Part shown: piece after piece, positions 1 through 8,347 of the stretch | Layout: every line of letters begins with the position of its first letter | Position numbering within the stretch: the first letter of the stretch is position 1 | Notes under the pieces: generated by a model | Database searches by the model: none | The model's input: the letters and a program-made list of their open reading frames with translations, nothing else | Told to the model about the DNA's origin: nothing | Made by a program: the position numbers and the translations under genes | Origin: Acidobacteriota bacterium | GTDB taxonomy: Bacteria; Acidobacteriota; Blastocatellia; RBC074 | Assembly: GCA_018268995.1 (NCBI GenBank) | Contig: JAFDVL010000033.1 | Coordinates: forward strand, 34,388 to 98,387 | Length of the DNA stretch: 64,000 nt | Direction: 5' to 3'

Positions 1-349
1 CGCCAAAGAGCGTGAAGATCACGCCCAAGCGAATGCACCACCAGAACAAGTCTTTGCCCGCGCCATCGTTTTCCCGAAACAATCGCGCAAACGACAGCAT
101 CATCACAATGACCGCCAGCCAGAACGCCAGATTCTCTAGCCCGGCAATGAGCGGACTTTCAATCACTTCCTGCAATTTCGGCAGTAGCTTCTCGGCGACC
201 AGGACGAGATTGACCAGCGGGTCACCCGGATCATTATTGGGTGGTGCTTGCGCCCAGAGCGGTGAGGCGAACGTAACGAGCAGGAGGCCACCCAGTAGCA
301 GAGACGGAAAGATGGTTTTAGGCACGAGCCTCTTATGGTTGTTGTACAT
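1..349 (-). CDS. VirB6/TrbL-like conjugal membrane protein (5' part only)
   Basis: Only the N-terminal 116 codons lie in the window; the gene runs off the left edge. The protein starts MYNNHKRLVPK, has a signal-like hydrophobic segment ending near an AQA motif, then a long hydrophobic stretch (about residues 63-75) and the start of another. This is the pattern of TrbL/VirB6 polytopic proteins of the conjugal inner-membrane complex. Its ATG lies 17 bases inside the end of the TrbJ gene, so the two are probably translationally coupled, and trbJ-trbL is a familiar order. Identity rests on position and hydrophobicity more than on motifs. Confidence 0.55.
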   Translation of the reverse strand, partial: MYNNHKRLVPKTIFPSLLLGGLLLVTFASPLWAQAPPNNDPGDPLVNLVLVAEKLLPKLQEVIESPLIAGLENLAFWLAVIVMMLSFARLFRENDGAGKDLFWWCIRLGVIFTLFG

Positions 350-1214
350 CGGATAAATTCTCCCGCAGTTTGAGGGTGGCTTCAGCAATGCCGCGCCAGG
401 CTTGGTTCATGTGGTAGATATTGCGTCCGAAGTGCAGGCGCTCTTCTTCCATTTGGTAAATGGCTTCGGTGCGTTTGACTTTGGCATCAAAGAGACGACT
501 GACTTCGGCTTCGGTGCGCGCCGCTTTCTCTTCCAGTTTCGTGAGTTCAAAGGACAACTGCTCCATATCCCGATCCTTGTCCGTGCAATCGGCGCAATTT
601 TTGAGTTGTTCCAGTTCTTCCTTTTTCGCTGTGATGTGGGCCGCCATCTCGGCCAGTTGTTCGGCTTCGCGCTGATGGTCGTATTCCAATCGCTCCAACT
701 GATTGTCCATCTGCTTGAGCCGCTCGAATTCGGCTTCCGTATCCTGCGCCGTGCGGCCAATGCCGTAGCGCAAATATTCGGCGAAATCGCGTTTATCGGC
801 GGCGGGATCAAAGACGCCCTGCTTGAGCCGCTGGGCGATGTTGAGGACAGCGCGCGCGGCTCCGGTGACGAGATTGACGAGCTGATTCTTGACGCGAAAG
901 ACGAGCCGCACCGCTTGCCCCCAGTAGCTCAGAAAGCGGCGCATCTGGCGTTCGTGGGCGAGCGCGTCATCTACCGTTTTCAGAATGCCTTTGAGGTTGG
1001 TCAATTGCCCAACGGCGTTTTCATACATCTGCGTGTATTGCCGGACGGTTTCTATCCAGCGATTGAACTCTTCCAGTTTTTTGGTGACTTGAAAGGTGTA
1101 GTTGGCCGGATCAAAGACTGTCCATTGCGCTTGGACAGGCGCAGGCAGCAAGAGCGCAGCGATCACGAAACCGAGCAGAAAAGATTTGAGTGTAGTAGTC
1201 GTATGATTGTTCAT
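333..1214 (-). CDS. trbJ: TrbJ/VirB5-like conjugal transfer protein
   Basis: The 293-residue protein begins with a cleavable signal peptide (hydrophobic core, then PAPVQAQW), continues with VFDPANYTFQVTKKLEEFN, and is mostly helical and coiled coil with two Cys in the motif NCADC. A short exported helical protein with the DPxNY...YTQMYENAVGQL pattern is typical of TrbJ/VirB5, a periplasmic or pilus-tip component. It lies downstream of virB4 and upstream of the VirB6-like gene. The NCADC pair could form a disulphide. A hairpin repeat separates it from virB4. Confidence 0.75.
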   Translation of the reverse strand: MNNHTTTTLKSFLLGFVIAALLLPAPVQAQWTVFDPANYTFQVTKKLEEFNRWIETVRQYTQMYENAVGQLTNLKGILKTVDDALAHERQMRRFLSYWGQAVRLVFRVKNQLVNLVTGAARAVLNIAQRLKQGVFDPAADKRDFAEYLRYGIGRTAQDTEAEFERLKQMDNQLERLEYDHQREAEQLAEMAAHITAKKEELEQLKNCADCTDKDRDMEQLSFELTKLEEKAARTEAEVSRLFDAKVKRTEAIYQMEEERLHFGRNIYHMNQAWRGIAEATLKLRENLSDVQQP

Positions 1215-1230
1215 GAGTTCCTTTCAATTT

Positions 1231-1319
1231 GAACCACAGGGGACACGGGGCGCACGGGGAAGAAAAAGCCTTAATGCTCTGAGATTTTCCCCGTGATCTC
1301 CGTGCTCCCCGTGGTTTCT
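1231..1319. repeat. Intergenic hairpin repeat, family A copy 1
   Basis: Imperfect inverted repeat. The left arm reads ACCACAGGGGACACGGGG and onward; the right arm ends CGTGCTCCCCGTGGTTT. It fills the gap between the virB4 stop and the trbJ start. Related copies lie at 4149-4235, 8243-8332 and 43343-43483. It resembles the REP-like hairpins built on a CACGGGG/CACGGAG core that I know from several soil phyla. In an operon it could stabilise RNA or attenuate transcription. Confidence 0.8.
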
Positions 1320-4101
1320 ATTCTTCTCCTGACAAAAGAGCTTCATCCATGTGAACCAACCCGGCTCCGGTGAGTCCAAGCGGGTAATGTTCCGCGAGCC
1401 AGGCGATGATGTTCACGAGCAGCCATTGTGGGCGGAGCGTTTGGACACGCGCGCGGGCATTGCGTTCATCAGGGTTGGTGGTAAACGTCCAAAGTTCGAC
1501 GGGTGACAAATCGCATTGCACCATTTGCACGATTTTGTCTTCGCCCGCACCAAGAACTAACAAGAACTGGGCGTGCGAACCGGCCACATTGTTGATGACG
1601 CTGATGGCGGCGGCGGCTTGGGGCGCGAGACCGGAATCGGCAACGAGTTCGGCATAATCGCCGACTTGTTTGCCGATGATTTTGACACCAGCAGTGCGGG
1701 CAATGTCAGGAATAGAGGACAAGTCTTCGTAAGCTTGCGTGGCGAGAATCGTGATGACATTTTCTTTGCCGCCCGTGCGCGCGCCGCGTTTGATGACGTC
1801 GAGAATGCGCGGATATTTGTCTTTGATCTTCCAGACTTCATCAAAAATCAGCAAAGTGGGCGACCGTGTGCCATCGGCATTGCGTTGTCCAATGGCCCGC
1901 AAGACCCGCGCCGCCGCACGATAGGCGAGTGATTCGCGCACACGTTCGGGGAACTGTTCCAGCGAATCCAGCTCATAAACATCCAGCGATGAGGTTCCCG
2001 CAAACTCAGGATGCGTCGGCGCATCCAGAAAACTATGTCCGACGAATTGCGTGAGCGCGAGCTTGAGAGCTTCGGCGCGTTCGGCAGCCGCGCCTTTGAA
2101 CGACCACGTAGCAAGCGCATCTACGAGATGTGACAGGCGTGGTTCGTGCTTAGGCAGCATCGGACGATTGCGCGGCACTTCATTGCGATAGACTTCATTG
2201 ACGAGGGTGGTGAGGACGTCTTCCGCCAGCGAATCATTCTCCGGCACCCGCGCGAGTTGCATGAGATCGCCCACGACAAAGCCGACCTGCACTTCATCGG
2301 GCAAAATCCCTTCGGCCAATCCGTCATAATCCCATGTATTGATCGTGCGCTCGGAGCCAATGGCAAAACGCAGATGGCGTCCGCCCAACACATCTACGAG
2401 CGGCGCGAACGATTCACCAAAATCCACGGCGCGCACGCAGGCTCCGGCTTTGGTCGCGAGCACGTCATTGAGGATGCGCCCCAGCAAGACGCTCTTGCCA
2501 CCGCGCGGCGCGGCGAGGGTTAACACGAGTGGTGAACTGACGAGTTGCCGGTCAAAGAAATCAATGCCAATCAATTTTCCGGTGGGCAACGAAAATAATG
2601 TGTGCGGGCGTGGCGCACCGCTCCATTCCGCTTCGGTCGGAATGAGCGGGGCCAGAGAAGAAGCAGTTTCGGTGATTTCGCGCGATGTGGCTTTGCCATC
2701 GGCTTCACCCACCAGAGTTTTCGGATAGAGTGCTGCCAACGCCGCAGGTTCTTCTCGATCCGCATCCGCGCCATTGATTTTGCGCAGTTCGGCAATGATC
2801 TGCTCGCAGTAGCGATCCAGATTTTTGAGTGACACGGATAACGCCGCTTTGGTGTACGCGGGTTCGCCGTAGATCACGACCGAAAAGCGCACTTGGGAGA
2901 GTGCCTCGCGTCCGCCTGCGAGGTCGTGGCGAATGGCGGTCAAATCCTGCAAGGCGACTTCGGCTTCGGGCGCGAGCTTCTGTTTGCCGCTCAAGCGTTG
3001 TCCCGAACGCATGACTTGTCGTAAGCGACGATCCAACCGTTTGATCCCTTTACTCTGATCGGGATAGAGAAACTCACTGAGGATCGTATGACGAAAGTTC
3101 AGCGTGCCGTTGATGGAAAGCAGGCGCAGCGCATCCGCAGTGATGAATGGCTGCGGCGGCGTGAACAGCGAGACGATGGCCGCAGGTGATGCGCCGTGCA
3201 TCACATAACTCCCGGAGGCTTCTATGGTTTCGCCGCACAGGTAATGCCGAATATCTACACCATGCAGCGGAACTGTCGGCACGGTTGTCGCGTTTTGCCG
3301 ATGCCCAAAATACACAGCAGCCCACAGTTCATCACGAGTGAAACGAGTGAAGCGTAAAGCATCTTCGCGCTCAATCAGACGAAAGACTTTTTCAGCCTCG
3401 GCAAAGGCCGCTCGTTCTTCTTCTAGGGTGCGGCGCACAATGGCGTGCGTGGTTGCCGTTTGCCAGGCGGCGAGAAATGCGCGTGGCAAGCCCGTCACGC
3501 CTTGCTGCTGCCATTCCTGGCGGAGTGTCGCGAGGAATTGATCATCCGTCTTTTGACGATTGAGGTTCGGGACGCGCACCCAACAGGTCAAGGCCGTGCG
3601 GCGGAAGCTGCCTGCTCTGGCTAGATTGGCATACGCTTGCAAGCCAGCGTTGTGGAGGATCGTGGCGCGAGGATGGATGTCATACACATCGCGTGCGCCC
3701 GCGTGATGCCAGAGTGCTTCACCGGGATCAGGCGCGGCAGTGAGCCGGAACTGAATCACTGTCCCCAGCGGTTTACGCGCCGCCAACAAGCGCGCCAGTG
3801 CATTGCAACGGTTTTCCAACAGCAGATCATCGCTATATACCGACGCGGCTAACTCCACATGATACGCGCGGGTATACGAGCCATCGGCATGTCGCAGTGC
3901 ATCTTCAGACAAACCGACGATAGACGTCTCGCGTGGTCGCGTTGCGGGAGTGTGCGCGGAAGGTGAGTCGGGAGGCATGGTCAGGGGAATCCAATCGCGG
4001 CGCGACTGCAAAAAGGCCGGCGCGAGTTTGAGACACAGCCCCGTGCCTGCGCCAAAAGCGGCAGCGGCACTAGCGGTGATAAGAAGAGCAGATGAATCCA
4101 T
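1318..4101 (-). CDS. virB4: VirB4/TraC-family conjugal transfer ATPase
   Basis: 927 residues, the cytoplasmic ATPase that powers pilus assembly and substrate transfer. Walker A is APRGGKS (about residues 530-537) and Walker B is LLIFDEVWK with D754 and E755, as in VirB4/TrbE/TraC. The N-terminus (MDSSALLITASAAAAFGAG) has a hydrophobic segment. I chose the ATG at 4101 because AAAGGA lies just upstream; a longer reading to 4155 would translate unrelated upstream DNA. It follows virB3 and precedes trbJ, the usual order. Confidence 0.9.
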   Translation of the reverse strand: MDSSALLITASAAAAFGAGTGLCLKLAPAFLQSRRDWIPLTMPPDSPSAHTPATRPRETSIVGLSEDALRHADGSYTRAYHVELAASVYSDDLLLENRCNALARLLAARKPLGTVIQFRLTAAPDPGEALWHHAGARDVYDIHPRATILHNAGLQAYANLARAGSFRRTALTCWVRVPNLNRQKTDDQFLATLRQEWQQQGVTGLPRAFLAAWQTATTHAIVRRTLEEERAAFAEAEKVFRLIEREDALRFTRFTRDELWAAVYFGHRQNATTVPTVPLHGVDIRHYLCGETIEASGSYVMHGASPAAIVSLFTPPQPFITADALRLLSINGTLNFRHTILSEFLYPDQSKGIKRLDRRLRQVMRSGQRLSGKQKLAPEAEVALQDLTAIRHDLAGGREALSQVRFSVVIYGEPAYTKAALSVSLKNLDRYCEQIIAELRKINGADADREEPAALAALYPKTLVGEADGKATSREITETASSLAPLIPTEAEWSGAPRPHTLFSLPTGKLIGIDFFDRQLVSSPLVLTLAAPRGGKSVLLGRILNDVLATKAGACVRAVDFGESFAPLVDVLGGRHLRFAIGSERTINTWDYDGLAEGILPDEVQVGFVVGDLMQLARVPENDSLAEDVLTTLVNEVYRNEVPRNRPMLPKHEPRLSHLVDALATWSFKGAAAERAEALKLALTQFVGHSFLDAPTHPEFAGTSSLDVYELDSLEQFPERVRESLAYRAAARVLRAIGQRNADGTRSPTLLIFDEVWKIKDKYPRILDVIKRGARTGGKENVITILATQAYEDLSSIPDIARTAGVKIIGKQVGDYAELVADSGLAPQAAAAISVINNVAGSHAQFLLVLGAGEDKIVQMVQCDLSPVELWTFTTNPDERNARARVQTLRPQWLLVNIIAWLAEHYPLGLTGAGLVHMDEALLSGEE

Positions 4102-4148
4102 CAGAATGTTCCTTTCTTGAAGTGAATGGTTAGTTGGTTGTCGGAAAT

Positions 4149-4235
4149 GAAACACAGGACACGGAGGTCACGGAGAAGGAATGCCTATTAGCTTCTTCGT
4201 TTTTCTCCGTGCTCTCGGTGCGCTCCGTGGTTTTC
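4149..4235. repeat. Intergenic hairpin repeat, family A copy 2
   Basis: Imperfect inverted repeat with arms ACACAGGACACGGAGGTCAC and CTCTCGGTGCGCTCCGTGG, the same core as the copy at 1231. It overlaps the 3' end of the virB3 gene, whose stop codon lies inside the loop. Confidence 0.75.
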
Positions 4236-4583
4236 TTTTCGTCTGAATGTGGTTTCCTGTGATTGGGATCGTAGCCAGTCCGGTTGAAATTCATGCGGCC
4301 ACCAACGCCGCTGAATGCGTTTGCGCGCATACCATTGGAAGATATGCAGGAGCCAGCTTGGTCGTTGTTTGCGGCGGATCAGATTGAGGATCAGAATGGA
4401 GAACCCCATACAAATCAGCCAGCCGAGCAATTCCAGCGGCAAGTGATACACCCGGAGATTCAGAAAAAAAGGCACGGCATACCCCAGCACACTGGCAAGT
4501 AGCACGATGCCCCAGTCTTCATCCGTGATGCCAAAGCGCAGGACAGGTAAATAAATCTGGGAACGAATCGGTCGAGAGAGCAT
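4188..4583 (-). CDS. virB3: VirB3/TrbD-like inner-membrane protein
   Basis: 131 residues. The N-terminal half matches VirB3/TrbD in size and layout: a short polar start with RSQIYLPVLRFGI, then two adjacent membrane segments (about residues 27-43 and 51-68), then a basic tail. It sits between virB2 and virB4, as expected. The last 15 or so residues (ending HREHGEKRRS) are encoded by the hairpin repeat and are probably an accidental extension. I see no clear ribosome binding site: the start codon abuts another hairpin repeat, so translation may depend on coupling or structure. Confidence 0.7.
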   Translation of the reverse strand: MLSRPIRSQIYLPVLRFGITDEDWGIVLLASVLGYAVPFFLNLRVYHLPLELLGWLICMGFSILILNLIRRKQRPSWLLHIFQWYARKRIQRRWWPHEFQPDWLRSQSQETTFRRKENHGAHREHGEKRRS

Positions 4584-4585
4584 AA

Positions 4586-4722
4586 AAAACGATGAAGGAT
4601 GAACGATGAACGCGGAATGAAGAACGAGGAGCGAGGAACGATGAAGCCAGAAGATGGAACAATAAATTCCTAGTTTCGCTTTCTTTGTTCATCGCTCATC
4701 GTTCCTTGTTCATCGTTCTGAG
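4586..4722. repeat. Intergenic hairpin repeat, family B
   Basis: The left part holds iterations of a GATGAACGATGAA-type unit; the right part holds the complementary TTCATCGCTCATCGTTCC and GTTCATCGTTC. The whole can fold into a long hairpin. It fills exactly the gap between the virB2 stop and the virB3 start. Confidence 0.75.
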
Positions 4723-5175
4723 TTAGTTCCCAAAGCCTGTGTCGAAGTTCACCGCGTTGCCCTGCGAGATGGAGAAGACGAGCGCGACGATGCCACCAAA
4801 GGCAAAGCAGCCGATGGCGGCGACGAGTTGCTTGGTCGCCGGTTTTTCTGTGCCGTAATTGACCACCGCCCAAGCCACAAAGATGATGCCCATGAGGAAC
4901 AAAAGATTGCGTCCCCATTTGATCCCTTCCCGAATGGCATTGCCGACCTGTTGATCGCTGCCAAAGATGCCGCCGCCCGGCGTTTGGGCGAAGGCAGAAA
5001 GGCTGATGGTAAGGAGCCAGCCCGCGAGGATGGCGAGTGGCTCGATGAGATGAATCCATTGGGCGCAACGCATCAAGGTATCTCCCATACGAAGAAGATA
5101 AGGCTTGACAGTCATGTGAGTGGTGAAGGGGGTATACCGGTTGGGAACGTGAGAGACGGGTTGCTCGATCTGCAT
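4723..5175 (-). CDS. virB2: VirB2/TrbC-like pilin subunit
   Basis: 150 residues. Two hydrophobic segments flank a short polar, Gly-rich loop: a signal-like segment at about 44-63 ending SAFAQTPGGG, then GRNLLFLMGIIFVAWAVVN and a final segment near IGCFAFGGIVALVF. This is the layout of VirB2/TrbC prepilins, cleaved after the first segment (probably after AFA) and assembled into the pilus. AAGGAG lies just upstream of the ATG. It heads the minus-strand arm, with virB3 and virB4 behind it. Confidence 0.75.
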   Translation of the reverse strand: MQIEQPVSHVPNRYTPFTTHMTVKPYLLRMGDTLMRCAQWIHLIEPLAILAGWLLTISLSAFAQTPGGGIFGSDQQVGNAIREGIKWGRNLLFLMGIIFVAWAVVNYGTEKPATKQLVAAIGCFAFGGIVALVFSISQGNAVNFDTGFGN

Positions 5176-5208
5176 GTGATTGACTCCTTAAAACGATGAT
5201 TGACTTGC

Positions 5209-5232
5209 GCTAGCAGCCTTCTGGCTGTTAGC
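5209..5232. promoter_or_regulatory. Inverted repeat in the divergent T4SS promoter region
   Basis: GCTAGCAGCC and GGCTGTTAGC face each other across a TTCT loop with one mismatch, in the 234-bp gap between the divergent virB2 and virB1 genes. It could be an operator or an RNA hairpin in the virB2 leader. No promoter boxes could be assigned with confidence. Confidence 0.4.
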
Positions 5233-5409
5233 ACGAAATTGAGAGGGGCGTATAGCGCGTGCGGCAAGTGCCTCGCAACTCGCAGGCCACAAATCTGAGG
5301 GAGCCAGGAAAAGTTCAGGAACGTCCGCCTTCTCGTGACTTCTCCAGACTCACTTTGCGGCATCGTGTTTGCGAAGGTCAGCGGTGAAAAAGGAAAGGAG
5401 TTTTTACGA

Positions 5410-6171
5410 ATGAATCAGATCAGAAGGAATCCAGACACATTCAAATTCTGGCGTCGTTGGATCATCTTGGGAGTGATGTTGTCCGCGCCTGCTCTCGCTC
5501 GGTCGCAGTCCATACATATTGATATAAACACACGCCAGCGTGCGCTTGCCTATGAACCGCTTTTCATTACAACAGCGCAGCAATACAACCTTGATCCTCG
5601 TTTGTTATGGGTGATTGCGTGTTTGGAATCGCGCTTCCGTCCCTGGGCAATCAGCCCGAAAGGTGCGCGTGGCTTAATGCAGTTGATGCCTGCGACGGCG
5701 GCACGTTGGGGCGTATCCAACCCGTATGAACCGGGGCAAGCCATTATGGGAGCAGCGCGTTACGTGCAGTATTTAGGGCGGCGCTTTGACGGGCGCGTAG
5801 ACTTAACGCTTGCGGCTTACAACGCGGGCGAAACGGCGGTGGAGGCGTATCGTGCAGGTCGTGTGGTGCGCGTCGGGCGCAAGCTTATCAATCCGTTCGG
5901 CCTCAGAACTAGTGGTGTGCCGCCTTATCGAGAGACGCGCACCTATGTTAGTACAGGCATAGGCTTGCTGCGGCGTTTGGCCGTGAACAAGTCCGCCACA
6001 ACGATAGCCTACACGACAGACGCTCGTATTGTGCCGACGCTCAAGAGCGAAGCTCTCACTAGCGCACCAAGCATCAGAAAAAGTATTTCCTATGCGGCAG
6101 ACACAAATTTTTCTGCTTCGTCTGCGCTAACCGCTGCTACCCCCCGCTCCATCTCCTACCAAAGCCGTTGA
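5410..6171 (+). CDS. virB1: VirB1-like lytic transglycosylase
   Basis: 253 residues. After an N-terminal hydrophobic export segment comes an SLT domain: LLWVIACLESRF with the catalytic Glu near residue 73, then GARGLMQLMPATA and LAAYNAG, the three signature blocks of the lysozyme-like transglycosylase fold. It opens peptidoglycan locally for the secretion channel. The C-terminal 60 residues are Ser/Thr-rich without recognisable domain. The ATG at 5410 follows AAAGGAG. It begins the plus-strand arm. Confidence 0.85.
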   Translation: MNQIRRNPDTFKFWRRWIILGVMLSAPALARSQSIHIDINTRQRALAYEPLFITTAQQYNLDPRLLWVIACLESRFRPWAISPKGARGLMQLMPATAARWGVSNPYEPGQAIMGAARYVQYLGRRFDGRVDLTLAAYNAGETAVEAYRAGRVVRVGRKLINPFGLRTSGVPPYRETRTYVSTGIGLLRRLAVNKSATTIAYTTDARIVPTLKSEALTSAPSIRKSISYAADTNFSASSALTAATPRSISYQSR

Positions 6172-6300
6172 GCAACGATGCGGCTGAAGAACGAAACAGG
6201 TATCCAACGGTGCGGCGAATCGTTTTTCTGCTCTTGGTTCGTCTGAAATCGGCGGCATCGTTGGATTCACACGCTTTTTGTTGCGCTGCGCCCGTGCGGA

Positions 6301-6318
6301 AACTTTGGCACCAAAGTT
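6301..6318. promoter_or_regulatory. Perfect 8-bp-arm inverted repeat upstream of the VirB8-like gene
   Basis: AACTTTGG and CCAAAGTT separated by CA, in the 188-bp gap between virB1 and the VirB8-like gene. Perfect arms with a 2-base spacer suit a dimeric repressor site. No regulator was linked to it. Confidence 0.4.
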
Positions 6319-6359
6319 GTAATGACCAATCTCGTCCGTACCAAACGCAAAGGAACGTT

Positions 6360-7064
6360 ATGCACGAAGAATCGTCTCTTGACACAACGGCAGAATTCAT
6401 TGCGACACCAGAACAGCAACTGCCATCAGTGCTCTACCGTGATCCGGCGGATGTGCGGACGATCTATCAATTGCTTTCGTCGCTGCTTCTGTTGGTGGGA
6501 CTGCTGACGCTCAGTGCGCTCGGCAACGCCTGGCAATATTGGCGCAGACCGGATCGCATCGTCGTAGATCGCTCCAATGGGCGTGTGCTGCTCATCAATG
6601 ATCGGGAATTCGGGGAAACCGATGCCGTCAAGTTGACCCCGGATCGTCCGCAGGAAAGCGATAAGAAATATCTGGTGCGTGAGTTTATCCGCAGCTTATA
6701 TGCGATCAACCCGACCACGCGCGCCGCCGACATCAAAACCGCGCTCGAAATGATGGTGCCGCATTCGGCGACGAAGTTCGCGGCTTATCTGAAAGAGCAG
6801 CATATTCTGGAACAACAGCGCGCGGAATCGTGGCAAACCGTGTGGACGCCGCAGGACGTGACGATTGATCGCCATGATCTCTATACCGTGCGCGTCATCG
6901 GCAAACAGGACGTCACCAAAATCATCAACAACCAAGTCGTGCAAGACAGCAAACAATTGCAACTCACCGTCAAGCTCGTGGCTGACCCCGCCGGACGCAC
7001 GGATCAAAACAAACGCATGGGCTTTTTGGTGGCCGCCCTTGATTACAAGGAAATTCAGTCCTGA
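6360..7064 (+). CDS. VirB8/TrbF-like bitopic channel protein
   Basis: 234 residues: a short cytoplasmic N-terminus, one membrane segment (about residues 40-58, LLSSLLLLVGLLTLSALG), then a periplasmic domain of about 170 residues. Length, topology and position between virB1 and the VirB9/VirB10-like genes fit VirB8/TrbF, an assembly factor of the inner-membrane complex. AAAGGAA precedes the chosen ATG; earlier in-frame codons belong to the spacer. Confidence 0.7.
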   Translation: MHEESSLDTTAEFIATPEQQLPSVLYRDPADVRTIYQLLSSLLLLVGLLTLSALGNAWQYWRRPDRIVVDRSNGRVLLINDREFGETDAVKLTPDRPQESDKKYLVREFIRSLYAINPTTRAADIKTALEMMVPHSATKFAAYLKEQHILEQQRAESWQTVWTPQDVTIDRHDLYTVRVIGKQDVTKIINNQVVQDSKQLQLTVKLVADPAGRTDQNKRMGFLVAALDYKEIQS

Positions 7065-7105
7065 GCCTCTTTCGTCAAGTCGTCTCCAACAGGGAAAGGA
7101 GTTCC

Positions 7106-8215
7106 ATGAAGCATTGTGCATCAATGGTCATGATCGTCATCGGACTGTCATTCGTAACCACCACAACCGAGGCGCAACGACGAAGAGAGGACAGGCCGTC
7201 AGAGCGGGAAAGGGGCTCCGCTCTGACGGTTCTCAATAATCCCACTCCGACCTATCAATCGGGTGAAGTGCAGATCGAAGTTGCGGGCGATGAAAACCCC
7301 ATCATCCGATTGCAGATGATTCCGAGCGGGCAAATTCTCGTCGAATTGCCCGCGCAGGATCGCATCTTCAAGGTGAATCCAGCCGACCCGGATTTGGTGA
7401 CGATAGAAGATTCGCCCACGAAAGCGACGGATCACTATTTGCTCTTGCGTTCGAGTCGGCAGTTTTTGCCGAGTGCAGCAGCAACGCAAACGATAGCGAC
7501 CTCGATGATTGTGCAGATGACGTCGGGGATGGTGATTACGCTCTTGCTGTATCCGACGCGCGATTTCAATCAGACGGTGCATCGCTGTGTCGTGCGTTAT
7601 GAACGCGCGGCCATTGTCAGCGCGCGACAAGCGGCAGGACTGGACGTGAATCTGGATCGGCGCGAAGAAGTAATGGTGTCCAGATTACCAGCTTCGTGGC
7701 AAGTTGCGGCGTTGCCGAAACCAGTCGCAGAAGCAGCCCCGATTAATCCGCCGCCGGTACAACCAGCACTGCCGCCGCCTAATCCGGCTAAGCCAACGGA
7801 AGAAGAGCCATTGTTACTGACGCAGCGGCTGGAAGCGTTGGCTGCGCCCAAGGCGTGGAGCAAACCGCTGCACGGAATCCAAGCCGCGCTACAAACACTC
7901 ACGCTGAAGAATGGGCAGCGACAGGTACTCATCACCGTGCGCAACACGCTCGCGACGCCACTGAATCTCGTACCGGGACAGCCGGAATTATCGCTGCGCA
8001 CATTGGATCGGAAAGGGCGCATCTTGCAGGTAGAAACACTCAAACCTGTAGCGGTAGATGCGAGCAATTCAACTGGACTGCTCGCGCCACAAGGGATTGC
8101 GAGCTATCTGTTGACTTACCAAACACCAATCTTGGTTTCCGGGCAAAAGCTCTTTGTCGTCATCGCAGAGTCCAACAAAGCTGACGATCCGTTTTTGCTC
8201 GAAGTCATGCCGTGA
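7106..8215 (+). CDS. VirB9/TrbG-like exported protein
   Basis: 369 residues with a signal peptide ending near TTEAQR. The first half looks like the VirB9/TrbG (CagX) N-terminal beta domain, in alternating hydrophobic strands around residues 50-170. A Pro-rich linker (about 205-240, PPPVQPALPPPNPAKP) leads to a second beta-rich domain that I do not recognise as the standard VirB9 C-terminus. Gene order (VirB8-, then this, then VirB10-like) supports a role in the outer-membrane core. AAAGGAG lies before the ATG. The unusual second domain lowers certainty. Confidence 0.6.
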   Translation: MKHCASMVMIVIGLSFVTTTTEAQRRREDRPSERERGSALTVLNNPTPTYQSGEVQIEVAGDENPIIRLQMIPSGQILVELPAQDRIFKVNPADPDLVTIEDSPTKATDHYLLLRSSRQFLPSAAATQTIATSMIVQMTSGMVITLLLYPTRDFNQTVHRCVVRYERAAIVSARQAAGLDVNLDRREEVMVSRLPASWQVAALPKPVAEAAPINPPPVQPALPPPNPAKPTEEEPLLLTQRLEALAAPKAWSKPLHGIQAALQTLTLKNGQRQVLITVRNTLATPLNLVPGQPELSLRTLDRKGRILQVETLKPVAVDASNSTGLLAPQGIASYLLTYQTPILVSGQKLFVVIAESNKADDPFLLEVMP

Positions 8216-8242
8216 AGCCAGGGTTGTGTTTCGTGGCGTGAA

Positions 8243-8332
8243 GGGAATGGATCACGGGAAGACAGGCCACACGTGGAAAGGAAGCGTTTGCCTCCTTCGC
8301 TCTTCCCCGTGTCTTCCGTGATTCATTCCCCA
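8243..8332. repeat. Intergenic hairpin repeat, family A copy 3 (diverged)
   Basis: GGGAATGGATCACGGGAAGA pairs imperfectly with TCTTCCGTGATTCATTCCC near the other end. It sits between the VirB9- and VirB10-like genes, ending just before the latter's ribosome binding site. More diverged than the other copies. Confidence 0.65.
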
Positions 8333-8347
8333 AAAAGAAAGAGGAAT

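Noticed and set aside
402..1232. Long plus-strand reading frame of 276 codons opposite trbJ
   Set aside because: It is the antisense of a gene with a signal peptide and family pattern; no ribosome site and no recognisable domain. Other long frames opposite virB4, relaxase and helicase genes were dropped for the same reason.
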